Source: Chara braunii
Taxonomy: Eukaryota; Streptophyta; Charophyceae; Charales; Characeae
Direction: 5' to 3'
Length of the DNA: 25,457 nucleotides
NCBI GenBank assembly: GCA_003427395.1
Contig: BFEA01000658.1
Coordinates: 162,034 to 187,490, forward strand
Shown: positions 18,174 through 25,457 of the stretch, one piece after another
Numbering within the stretch: position 1 is the first letter of the stretch
Layout: each line of letters opens with the position of its first letter
Made by a program: the position numbers and the translations under genes
The notes under the pieces: generated by a model
The model's input: only the letters and a program-made list of their open reading frames with translations
Databases searched by the model: none
Told to the model about the DNA's origin: nothing

Positions 18174-20013
18174 GTGGCTTTTCCCTTCTCTGCCACCGAC
18201 ATTGAACGCAAGGTGTATTGCTGCAGTGGGAGTGGAATCCATCGGGGCGGGTGCCACGTGCTCCAGCTTCACATAGGTACTGACCACCACCGTTCGACCC
18301 AAGGCCGGCAGTCACCGACGCGCCATCGCCACCAACAAACACCAGCAGCATCCAGGATGTCCCGTCATCTTCAAGCTCACAGTATGGGCTGTCATTCAAT
18401 GTGGATTCCCACCGGGCCAACGACATGGTGGGTTGACCTGCCTCGCCAATGCCGGGAGGTTTGCCACCATTGCCAAAGAAGGACCAGTTTCAGCGCATTG
18501 CTCAGTGAAGCTGACAACTTTCCACGCTCATTTGGCAGCACTGGCGGTCCAGGGCCGTCTGTTGTTTCCTCATCCCAACTTCCATGGGGGATGCCACGTG
18601 AAGGCCATGTCCACGGTGGCGGGCAGGGCATGCCAGGCGCAGGGGAAGGACAGTACTCTATGGTGGATTCAGCAACCGCGTTTGGCAGTGAAGGGCCTGC
18701 AGCCGGCGTGTCCAGCACGCATTNGGGGGCCGATGGTCGTCAGACTGTGCCCCTTTCACCACAGCCACGTGGCTNCCCCCCGCCACAAGTGCAGGACAAT
18801 CGTTCCATGGATAGCCCGATTCATCAGTTGTTGCCACTCTCACCATCGCCACGTGGCCTCCACTCTGTACATGTGCACAGCAATCGTCGGTTGGACAGTC
18901 CCAATCGCCAGCAGACGCCTCCCATTGACGTTGCATCAACATCGTGGACGCACTCATCCATTCCGATGGATGTCGAAGAAGGTATTCAGCGGGGGGCATA
19001 CATGGACGCCAGCATGGGTGACGTGGATACCGCTGGCACACAATGCGGGGGAAGTGTGACGATCGACACAGTGGATGACGCGAGTGGCCCGGCTGCACAA
19101 GTGCCAGAATCAGCAGTACTGGAACGGGGGGGTGCAGTGCCGGATGGTGGTGTCTGTGGTGGAGACAACGTTGGGAAGGGGCAGCAAAAGAAGAGTTCAG
19201 GCGATTGGGGGTTCGACGAGAGCCTGGCTTTGCTGTGGCTGCTATTTGAAGAAGACATGATGCAACAACAAAGTCAAGGGAGCAGAAGATGGGGGGGAGG
19301 AAAGAAAAATATGCGTGGATCATTACCAAGCTTAAAGAACTGGGTATCGATCGTGGGCAGGCGGAATGTGAGAGGAGGTATTATCTCCTCCTCAACCAGG
19401 CGAAAAAGATCCGGGATTTCCATGGGCGTTCAGAAGAGCGCATTTATTGGAACATGAGCAGGGTAGAAAGAAGGGAGTCTTTCCTCCCTCTGACTTACGA
19501 AAAACAGTATTTCGACGCCCTTCACTGGAAGGTGAAGAAGAAGGACGGGTCGTGCAAGGGGATGATGAAGTGCGTTCATGTGCAAGGAAGAGGCAGTAGT
19601 GCGAACACAGATGACGATGATGATGGAGAGGGGGGGAGAAGCCTGGGGCACCTCGCAGGAGGGTGGACAGCGATGGCGGAGATGGATCCAAACACCGGCG
19701 CACTGAGGGAAGTCGAGGACACGGTAGGAGGCGCACATCGGACAGTGCAGTGGAGGACCCACTTGGGAGCTCTTCGCCCTTTCATTTATAATCTCTCGTC
19801 GATGCCACCGACAAACAAGCGGAGAAACTAGCTGGCAGTTTCGTTCATGCCATGGATGGTCTCAACAAAACCATGGGTGAAGGGAATACCACACTTCTGC
19901 AGTGCTTCACGATGCTTTCCGGGTCAATGGCGGGACATAATGGATCTGCACGCGACAGTGATGATGGTCACGGTGGTGGTGATGGGCGTCACACGGGAGG
20001 GATGTCAAAGTGA
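18174..20013 (+). CDS. trihelix (Myb/SANT-like) DNA-binding protein, frame broken twice
   Basis: The frame opens at 18168 and the first candidate start is GTG 18174; the real start may lie upstream. Residues 1 to about 340 are low-complexity (Ser, Gly, His, Pro) with an 84-bp in-frame repeat. Then WGFDESLALLWLLFEED (about 19207-19257) looks like helix 1. After a shift, YAWIITKLKELGIDRG and CERRYYLLLNQAKKIRDF supply helices 2 and 3, then RIYWNMSRVERRESFLP. Trihelix proteins bind DNA in the nucleus as transcription regulators, and the fold also occurs in PIF/Harbinger elements. The first shift is at G7 19291-19297, the second at G7 19630-19636; each looks like one missing G. Beyond the second, the frame stays protein-like (EKPGAPRRRVDSDGG) to TAA 19789-19791, then DKQAEKLAGSF and NKTMGEGN up to TGA 20011-20013. 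Ambiguous bases lie at 18724 and 18775. Gene or recent pseudogene is undecided. Confidence 0.72.
18749..18916 (+). repeat. 84-bp in-frame repeat inside the trihelix ORF
   Basis: Two 28-codon units have CCACGTGGC 84 bases apart (ACGTGG at 18767 and 18851). They encode PLSPQPRG with a following DNRSMDSP, and PLSPSPRG with SNRRLDSP. The words GGCCTCCACTCTGT and CAGCAATC also occur upstream (near 18061 and in the 87-bp duplication), so a wider family of related units spans 17765-18916. Confidence 0.75.
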
Positions 20014-20084
20014 CATCTTTGTGTATTGCTCCGGACCTTGCACGACTTCGATGCTGCACTGTTCGTTTTCAGTTTGGGTTTGAA

Positions 20085-20129
20085 TGGTGTTTTTTTTCTT
20101 TTTCTTTTTTTTTTTCTTTTTTTTTTTTG
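20085..20129. repeat. T-rich tract
   Basis: Long T runs broken by single C residues follow the trihelix coding remnant. This could be its 3' end or a minus-strand A-tailed insertion. Confidence 0.8.
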
Positions 20130-20287
20130 TTCCTTCCGTGTGCATTTGGGTGACGTCCTTTCAACATTTTCCATGCATGGGCTGCTTTGCCCCGGAAGCG
20201 GACGCAAAATGGCGACTTCCGGATGTCACCTGGCGTGCCTCGTCGCCTTCTTGCAGGGTATAAGGAACACTCGCTTTGAGGCGCTTC

Positions 20288-20497
20288 ATGTCTTCCCAAC
20301 CCATAAGTGGTGTCTCGGAGGTCATCCGCATGGCGGGCGATTTCACACTCACCCATAGACAGTTGATAGAGCAGGCCCACGAGCTTGCGAGGAAAAGGGG
20401 TGTCCTTTTCACACGTCTGTCAGAGATGGCACGAGAGCTAAAAAGGCTGCAGGGAGAGTTGGAAAGCGTGAACATGCGAGAGGCGGTGGGGCTATGA
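20288..20497 (+). CDS. small hypothetical protein with coiled-coil tendency, 69 aa
   Basis: ATG 20288 to TGA 20495-20497. The protein begins MSSQPISGVSEVIRM and continues LTHRQLIEQAHELARK and LSEMARELKRLQGELESV, a heptad-like, charge-rich helix likely to form a coiled coil. An in-frame TAA at 20261 shows the frame does not extend upstream, although CGCCTTCTTGCAG (20244-20256) would be a good 3' splice site and GTATAAGG (20258) could be a TATA-like element. It lies between the trihelix gene and the gypsy LTR. It may be a last exon of the same locus. No family is recognised. Confidence 0.4.
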   Translation: MSSQPISGVSEVIRMAGDFTLTHRQLIEQAHELARKRGVLFTRLSEMARELKRLQGELESVNMREAVGL

Positions 20498-20508
20498 AAC
20501 TGCGCGCT

Positions 20509-20600
20509 GATTGAGCGCATGGTCGGCACTCATGTTTTCGAGTGCCGCTCAATCCCGCGCTCAAAGCGCCTTGAGCGGTGTTTGAGCAGGCGCGGGAATA
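20509..20600. repeat. cluster of GC-rich hairpins
   Basis: GATTGAGC (20509-20516) pairs with GCTCAATC (20547-20554) and encloses GGCACTC (20525-20531) pairing with GAGTGCC (20540-20546). Next, CCCGCGC (20554-20560) pairs with GCGCGGG (about 20590-20596) and encloses GCTCAA/TTGAGC. All stems are perfect. Confidence 0.75.
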
Positions 20601-20710
20601 TTGTTTTCACGGGTAACAGATACGCATGTGCGCACGCGCACACGCACCCTCACTCTGCACTAGCGCAGCAGCTTGCAAGTGCTAGCTCCAGCAGCGCTGC
20701 CGCATCAGCA
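20601..20710. other. host flank of the gypsy insertion
   Basis: CA/GC-rich, with ACGCGCACACGCAC. The five bases before the LTR are CAGCA (20706-20710). If they are the target duplication they should recur beyond the 5' LTR, which is outside this window. Confidence 0.45.
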
Positions 20711-21141
20711 TGTGAGTGCCCGAATGCTTTCCTTGGCGCCCAGCCCTTTCCTATATGGATAGTGGCGGGTGCTTTGCCTTGCCACCATCCCATGAGACCG
20801 AGTTTCCAGTAGCTTCAGTCTCGGCCAAAGTGTCTGCGCCCAGGCCCGTTCAGACAGTGGCCTGGGACCGAATTGGTTAGGCATGCCCAACCATCCTGGC
20901 ACGAACGTGCGAGGTCCCCTGCTTTGGCCACGTCGAGAAAGGCCTAGAAGGATCACAAATCTTTCCCATTCTCACGTGCAGGGCGGATGTAACCAACTGG
21001 CGCGTGACAACTATCTAGTGCCGACCAAGATTTGGAAAAATTGACGAGTTCAGGGCGGATTGAGATTTAGGGGGCCTGCCTTCACTTAGGGCGGGCACGC
21101 GCCTGTTGCAGGGCCATATGCGGAGGGCTCAAACCCTCACA
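20711..21141 (-). repeat. 3' LTR of the gypsy element (431 bp)
   Basis: It starts on the minus strand right after the polypurine tract with TGTGAGGGTTTGAG and ends with GGGCACTCACA at 20711. This gives the expected TG...CA ends with a 6-bp terminal inverted repeat (TGTGAG/CTCACA). A TATA-like CCATATAGG lies near its end (about 20752-20760). The LTR limits are inferred from one copy only. Confidence 0.75.
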
Positions 21142-21156
21142 TCCCCTCCTCCTTTA
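21142..21156 (-). other. polypurine tract (plus-strand primer)
   Basis: The minus strand reads TAAAGGAGGAGGGGA immediately before the TG of the LTR, the standard position and composition of a retrotransposon polypurine tract. Confidence 0.85.
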
Positions 21157-21180
21157 CTTCGGTAGTCCTATGAGGAGTCG

Positions 21181-21765
21181 TTATGTAGCAGGTTGCTTCC
21201 CTTTCAAATTTCTTTCATAACTTGAGATAATTTGGGGAGCAGTCTTCATTAATTCTTCTCTTGTGAACCATCGATCTTCTTGAGGATCAGTATGGCGTCT
21301 GAGCCGTACCCAATACTGCATCTGTGGCTTCGGAGGACGTCCTCTGCCTGGAGGCTTGGGCATGGGCATCAGCTTGTGCTCAACGATGTCGTCAATGTCC
21401 ACATATCCGTCCATGGTTGGGGGCAACATCGATCTTCTGGAGGGAAACTGATCAGTAACAGAGAAAGGTGCCAACTTTGATGCATGGAAGACAGGGTGTG
21501 TACGTAGGTGTCCAGGGATGTGAATGATGTATGATGGCCCATTTGGTTGATCTCCCGCTATATCAAGAACTTCCCAGGGTCTAGAGTACTGTGGCATTAG
21601 TTTACGTGAGATTCCTAATTCCTGCCCCAACTCTGATGACTTTACCCAAACTCGTTCACCTATCTGAAACTCAGATGGCCGTCTGTGTTTGTTCTCAGAT
21701 GCAACCATGACATCTGGAGCTTTCTTCCACAACCTGCTGCAACATTTGTTCATACTTGACAACAA
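21181..21765 (-). pseudogene. gypsy integrase C-terminus: GPY/F module and chromodomain-like tail
   Basis: An open minus-strand frame of about 190 codons ending at 21181. RPSEFQIGERVWVKSSEL, then SRKLMPQYSRPWEVLDIAG and GPSYIIHIPGHLRTHPVFHA match the GPY/F module of Ty3 integrases. YVDIDDIVEHKLM, GRGRPPKPQMQYWVRLRR and EDRWFTREELMKTAP form the chromodomain-like end that in chromoviruses directs integration to particular chromatin. It is joined to the integrase core by a frame change in the 21695-21765 overlap. This is the best preserved part of the element. Confidence 0.92.
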
Positions 21766-22514
21766 ACTCTATGCTGCCAGAGGCTGCAGTTGTCTGGTTT
21801 TCAGTCAACAAGAAGTTTAATGCAGATCTGGGCTTCCAACCAAGATGCAGTTGGTTGGGAGTCATGTTGGTAGTGCTCTGCACGGCGTTGTTACACAGGT
21901 TGGCGGCGAAGGGTAACTTCTCATCCCAATCATTCTGACTTGGCTTAATATAATGTTGAACCAAGTGTTGCACTACCCGGTCATCTGTTCAGCCTGACTA
22001 TTTGACTCTGGGTGGTTCCCTGATGTCATTTGCAGTTGGGTATCCATTCATTGGGCTGTACTTTGCCACAATTCAGTAGTGAATCTAACATCTCTGTCAC
22101 TTACAATAGACTTAGGGAGACCAAAGTCATGTACCCAATTATCCATAAATAGCTTGATGACGTGGTCAGTCCTAGTTGTCTCAGACATAGCGATTAGTCT
22201 AGCATACTTTGTTAATCAGTTCACAATGACAAAGATGTGTCGTTTACTGCTCTTGCTGGTCACAAGGGTATCCATGAAATACAAGGACACACTTTGACCT
22301 GGACCAGCAGGGATGGGCAAGGGCTTAATAAGCCCAAGTGGTGCCTGCGTCCGTGGCTTGTTACGTTGACAAACCTGACAAGTTTCTACATAGTTCTTTA
22401 CATCATCCATCATTGCGGGCCACAAAAAATTTTGCTCTGAGTTGGCTGATGTCTTTTTATAGCCGAAATGACCAGTCGCATCGTGACACTCTCCTAAAAA
22501 TAAACTACGCAAAG
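21766..22514 (-). pseudogene. gypsy integrase, zinc-binding and catalytic core (broken)
   Basis: The minus strand starts with LRSLFLGECHDATGHFGYKK and NYVETCQVCQRNK, giving the H-H-C-C zinc site. The core follows with VSLYFMDTLV, where the first catalytic Asp expected before the F is Tyr. KSIVSDRDVRFTTELWQ holds the second Asp, and HPESNSQAEQM the Glu. Stops lie at 22216-22218, 22048-22050 and 21973-21975. After a frame change the reading continues NDWDEKLPFAANLCNNAVQS to the GPY/F part. Loss of the first Asp and the stops abolish function. Confidence 0.9.
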
Positions 22515-22515
22515 A

Positions 22516-22861
22516 ACAACAATTTCGTCAAAACGGACATATTTTATTTTTTTTTGAACGAAATTGAAAACTCATAAATTGGTCAAATTTAGGTCGATAT
22601 TTTCAGCTTCTGAGGGTACGGTGTTATAAAAACGCCCTGCCCCCTGGATGGAAGCTAAGTCCAGATACATTCAACGTTTTCAGAACACCGTACCCCATGG
22701 ATTCCAGCTAAGTCCGGATATATCCAAGGGGCCCGGCATTTTAAGGACGCCCGACCTTCAATAACTTGAAATTTCCCACCTAAATCGGGCTAGTTTATGA
22801 GGTTTCAATTTCGTTCAAAAGGTAAAATATGTCCGTTTTGACAAAATTGAAAATTGTTGTT
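22516..22861. mobile_element. 346-bp foldback/MITE-like element inserted in the gypsy pol
   Basis: The left end (22516) ACAACAATTTCGTCAAAACGG and the right end are reverse complements over about 60-70 bases. Each arm shares CAAAACGGACATATTTTA, TTTTGAACGAAATTGAAA and CTCATAAA; the left arm lacks about 8 bases near its tip. The flanks repeat AAAGA (22511-22515 and 22862-22866), a 5-bp (or 4-bp) target duplication. Removing the element brings ESL (right) next to LRSLF (left), matching an uninterrupted Ty3 pol. The interior has a perfect inverted pair GGTACGGTGTT/AACACCGTACC and a direct repeat around AGCTAAGTCC. It has no open frame of its own. Confidence 0.92.
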
Positions 22862-22866
22862 AAAGA

Positions 22867-23571
22867 CTCTTTATTCGGTACACACAAACGTTTATTCCCA
22901 ACCTTCTTAAGGAACAGTAAGTTGTCAACCAACACAAACTCATCGGAAGTAGACTTATCTTCAACTTCCAGTTTGCGGATGACCTCAGGCATGACTGAGT
23001 CCTCTCGATAGGCTTCTATCATGGATCGAGTTACATCGTCAGATATTCCAAACTTAGTCACTAGCACGCCTTGATAATCTGGCCTTCACCATGGTGCGTC
23101 AACCACTTTGTTGTACTCTTCCTTTAGAGGGTCGAGATTGAAGTCGTACTGTCTCGTACATGTCTATGACTTCAATCCACCTCTTGAGTGCGTCAGAGAG
23201 CACAAGATGTGTCTTGATCTATCGCAACGTCTCATGGTCAAATCTCACATAAAAGAATCTGCCTAGGAGGTATAGAGGGCATAAAGCTCATGCTTGTACG
23301 TGGACTTAGCTGATTTATGAGATGACATTTTTTTGCTCATGTACTCGATCAACCTCAACTTTTCCCCCTCCTTCTGCACAAGGACCACGCCTATGCCATA
23401 TTGGTTGGCGTCTGTGGTCGCAACAAAAAGTTGTTTAGGATCCGGAAGCTTGAGGACTTCGTAGTCCATGAGCGCGGTCCTTCTGCGCAAGGACTGCGCC
23501 TAATGCATGAGGACTTAAAGGCTGCCTCACACTCTTCGATCCACTCCTAAAAGGTCTCAAGGCGTGTAAGG
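22867..23571 (-). pseudogene. gypsy RNase H and connection to integrase (broken)
   Basis: After the RT the minus strand reads LTRLETF, a stop, then EWIEECEAAFKS. Next come FVATTDANQYGIGVVLVQKE and YMSKKMSSHKSAKSTYKHEL, the start of a Ty3 RNase H with its first Asp (TDA). After a further break come VRFDHETLR, a stop and ALKRWIEVIDMY. Then NKVVDAPW, LVTKFGISDDVTRSMIEAY and FVLVDNLLFLKK with RLCVPNKESL, the spacer leading to integrase. Several stops and frame changes are present. Confidence 0.85.
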
Positions 23572-24354
23572 TCAATTAATGGGGAGGCTATAGTCCGCCA
23601 TCCCTAAGAATGACCTTACCTTAGTCACAGATTGAGGTCTAGGCCAGTCACGTATGCTGACCACTTTAGCATCATCCGGCCTCAAATCATCCGTACAATT
23701 CCTTAGCATCTCATGACTCAGATACAAGATCTTGCTGCGACCAAATTCACATTTTTCCAAGTTGACCTTGTACTGGTGTTGTCTTAGGAGACCTTGCGCT
23801 GTTTTCATGTGGTCAGCGTGCTCCTCCACAGTCTTACTACAGATAAGAATATCATTGAGGTACACAATGATAAACTTGTCCAAGTACTCATGAGAGATCC
23901 GGTTCATTGCGTGATGGAATGTCCCAGGAGCATTGCATAGGCCAAAGGGCATCTTATTCACCACAAACTCGCACAGACCGTATCTAGTCTGAAAGACGTT
24001 TTTATGTTGATCCTCAAGCCTAATAGCAATCTGATGGTATCTGGAGTACCGACATCCCTGCATTCTATCCAAGAGGTCGTCAATGTGTGGTAGGGGTTCT
24101 ATGTTCTTAACAGTGATGGCATTGAGGCCCCTGTAGTCAATGCACATCGTTAGGGTCCCCCATTTCTTTGGGTCAAATAGAATTGGCGCTCCATAGGGGG
24201 ACACACTTGGCCGAATCCAGCCCTTTTTTGTGAGCTCCTTGAGCTTGTGGCGGAGTTCATCTAACTCCACAGGGGACATCCAATAGATTCGTCCTCTAGG
24301 TACTTCGCTACCGGGGATGACTTTTACTGCATGAACAATCTTCCTTTCCACCAC
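23572..24354 (-). pseudogene. gypsy reverse transcriptase with two lost catalytic Asp
   Basis: An open 260-codon frame. It carries RIYWMSPVELDELRHKLKEL, KKGWIRPSVSPYGAPILF, MCIDYRGLNAITVKN and LPHIDDLLDRMQ, then MPFGLCNAPGTFHHAMNRI and FIIVYLNDILICS, ending CEFGRSKILYLSHEM and VRSFLGMADY. Two defects are visible. RYSRYHQIAI replaces the usual YFS-KIDL-SGYHQI, deleting about seven residues including the motif A Asp. The YxDD box reads YLND. The enzyme cannot work although the frame is still open. A frame change at 23572 leads on to RNase H. Confidence 0.95.
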
Positions 24355-24405
24355 ACCCCTAGGCTCCTCAAAAAGGTTTGAATACTATGCAACGACTGCT
24401 TCCAC

Positions 24406-25210
24406 CTATCGGGGTGATTTTACGACCTCCCCTTTCTCAGAGACAAAGACTAGGTACATTCCCTCTTCGCGGCTCTGCTTGTAGTAATTATAGAAAGACG
24501 ACACACATATGCAACCATAGTTCTTCAATAGTCTGCTAGCCTTAAATTTTTGCAGCCTCACGATCCTTTCATCTGGCAACTTGTGGATCATTACCTTCCT
24601 ATCCCAATCAAACTGAGGCTTAGCAACCTCGAGGTAGTACATGCCTAGTAACATATCAAATGGCAGCTCGTCGCTAATAAGGAACGAGATTTTATCCCAG
24701 TTTCCCTCCTCCATAGGAGAAGGTGCAAACTAGTCCTTGACATAGTCCTTTACTACCATAGAGTGCTTGTTGGCTAAGGTGGATGCTACAAATCTGCTAA
24801 GCCGCTGCACTTGGTCCCCTAAGCGCAACCTATCCACATAAGCACGACCAATGAAGTTTCGTGTAGAACCTATGTCTGCGAAGGCGCCAACCTTTCGGCC
24901 ACCTACATTGACTTCTACCACGAAGTGTTCACCTTTTGGACCTTTGTTCAACATCGTCCAAGAGTCTCTAGGGTCTTTCTTTAACCACTCTGTTTCTAAC
25001 TCCTCTAAGGATTCAGACACATCCATTGAATATAGCATCGATTGGTCTAGATCTGTCTGGAGGGCGACCAATGGGCCAATAACCTTGGTCTTCGTCTGAA
25101 ATGGAGAAGGTAAAGTTACGACTTCAGCACGAGTAAGTGCGGCTAACAGTCATACTGGCCCGATGTGTTTCCCTACGAAGTGCTCACAGAAGCACCAAGA
25201 TCCATCTGTC
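24406..25210 (-). pseudogene. gypsy aspartic protease and gag-pol junction (broken)
   Basis: The minus-strand frame (from about 25071) reads FVVEVNVGGRKVGAFADIGS then TRNFIGRAYVDRLRLG, the active-site loop of a retropepsin; the usual D-(T/S)-G is D-I-G here. An in-frame TAG lies at 24730-24732. DELPFDMLLGMYYLEVAKP then supplies the second half of the fold. More in-frame stops (24406-24408 and a few codons further) separate it from RT, which is in the same frame. Upstream (25190-25210) CFCEHFVGKHIG may be a decayed CCHC knuckle of gag. Confidence 0.82.
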
Positions 25211-25229
25211 ATGATTGAGGATGCGACCT

Positions 25230-25457
25230 CTGTGGCGACCCCTCCCCCACCAATCAATCAATCAATCAATCAATCAACAGGGGGGTGGGGCGACCCCGCC
25301 CCCACCAATCAATCAATCAATCAATCAATCAACGGAAAAAAAAAAAACAAAAAAAAAACACGTTGTTTTTTTATTTATTTTTTTTTCTGAGTGGGGATCC
25401 GGGCCGCCCGGGTGACCGGCAGGGGCCTGGGGGAGGTCCCCGGCGGCCTGGCCGGGC
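25230..25457 (-). repeat. composite (TTGA)n repeat, second copy (inverted)
   Basis: Two AATC arrays (about 25249-25277 and 25308-25332) each follow a C-rich block (CGACCCCTCCCCCACC and CGACCCCGCCCCCACC), so the unit is itself duplicated. Then come A/T-rich tracts (25335-25388) and a GC-rich end (GGCCGCCCGGGTGACCGGC). Read on the minus strand this is the same order as 6640-6985. It interrupts the gypsy element at about 25230 and runs off the window. Confidence 0.78.

Larger units (their letters stand above)
20711..25230 (-). mobile_element. Ty3/gypsy chromodomain retrotransposon, degenerate, 5'-truncated
   Basis: Minus-strand order from right to left: protease, reverse transcriptase, RNase H, integrase (zinc-binding, core, GPY/F), chromodomain-like end, polypurine tract, 3' LTR. 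This order (integrase after RT) defines Ty3/gypsy, and the chromodomain-type tail points to the chromovirus lineage. The element is interrupted by a foldback insertion (22516-22861) and is cut on its 5' side at about 25230 by the (AATC)n composite. Gag, primer-binding site and 5' LTR are not seen. At least six stops and several frame changes make it non-autonomous. Confidence 0.92.

Noticed and set aside
18433-19059. 208-aa ORF in a second plus frame
   Set aside because: Shadow of the 84-bp repeats; it does not connect to the trihelix domain.
18658-19329. 223-aa minus-strand ORF opposite the trihelix gene
   Set aside because: Mirror frame of the repeat-rich coding strand; the plus-strand frame leads into a recognisable trihelix domain.

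Overview
This window looks like a transposon-dense, intron-bearing nuclear genome of a green-lineage eukaryote. A charophyte alga such as Chara is my best guess, from the mix of a chromodomain Ty3 element, zf-RVT LINEs, a hAT transposase and a trihelix (Myb/SANT-like) gene. That assignment rests on remembered family style, not on a search. I see no bacterial-type operons, no rRNA or functional tRNA gene and no CRISPR array. Most open frames are accidental. The recognisable coding matter is almost all decayed mobile DNA.

Layout. 1-86 is a TC microsatellite. 901-1110 is the first copy of a short dispersed retroposon family. 1579-3656 is a nearly full-length, broken hAT transposase on the plus strand. 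3960-5580 is a G/T-skewed, G-quadruplex-prone block, followed by 69-bp and 81-bp duplications and AT-rich DNA. 6220-6615 is a minus-strand LINE C-terminus. 6640-6985 is an A-rich/(TTGA)n composite repeat that recurs, inverted, at the right end of the window (25230-25457). 7225-7395 is a plus-strand short retroposon directly abutting a LINE. 7396-10330 is that LINE on the minus strand, readable in pieces from the EN-RT linker through RT to the zinc-binding C-terminus. 10347-11417 holds further copies of the same LINE segment, two inverted and one direct. 11422-11646 is a 25-bp minisatellite with one flipped unit. 11877-16250 is mostly non-coding: short retroposons, degenerate C-rich repeats and one unassigned ORF. 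16410-17460 packs a polyadenylated retrocopy end, a tRNA-headed SINE, a 164-bp foldback element and another dispersed repeat copy.

17765-20013 carries the one plausible host-type gene: a trihelix DNA-binding protein with in-frame repeats. Its frame breaks twice, each time at a run of seven G and each time as if one G were missing. A small coiled-coil ORF follows at 20288-20497. From 20711 to about 25230 lies a Ty3/gypsy chromodomain retrotransposon on the minus strand: 3' LTR (20711-21141), polypurine tract, chromodomain, integrase, RNase H, reverse transcriptase and protease. It has many stops and lost catalytic residues, and a 346-bp foldback element with a short target duplication sits between RNase H and integrase. 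Its gag, primer-binding site and 5' LTR are outside or destroyed.

The mobile elements are nested in a readable order (gypsy then foldback; LINE then short retroposon). No set of genes here works together as a pathway. The most informative items are the trihelix gene with its two homopolymer breaks, the foldback element in the gypsy copy, the rearranged LINE cluster and the paired (TTGA)n composites.
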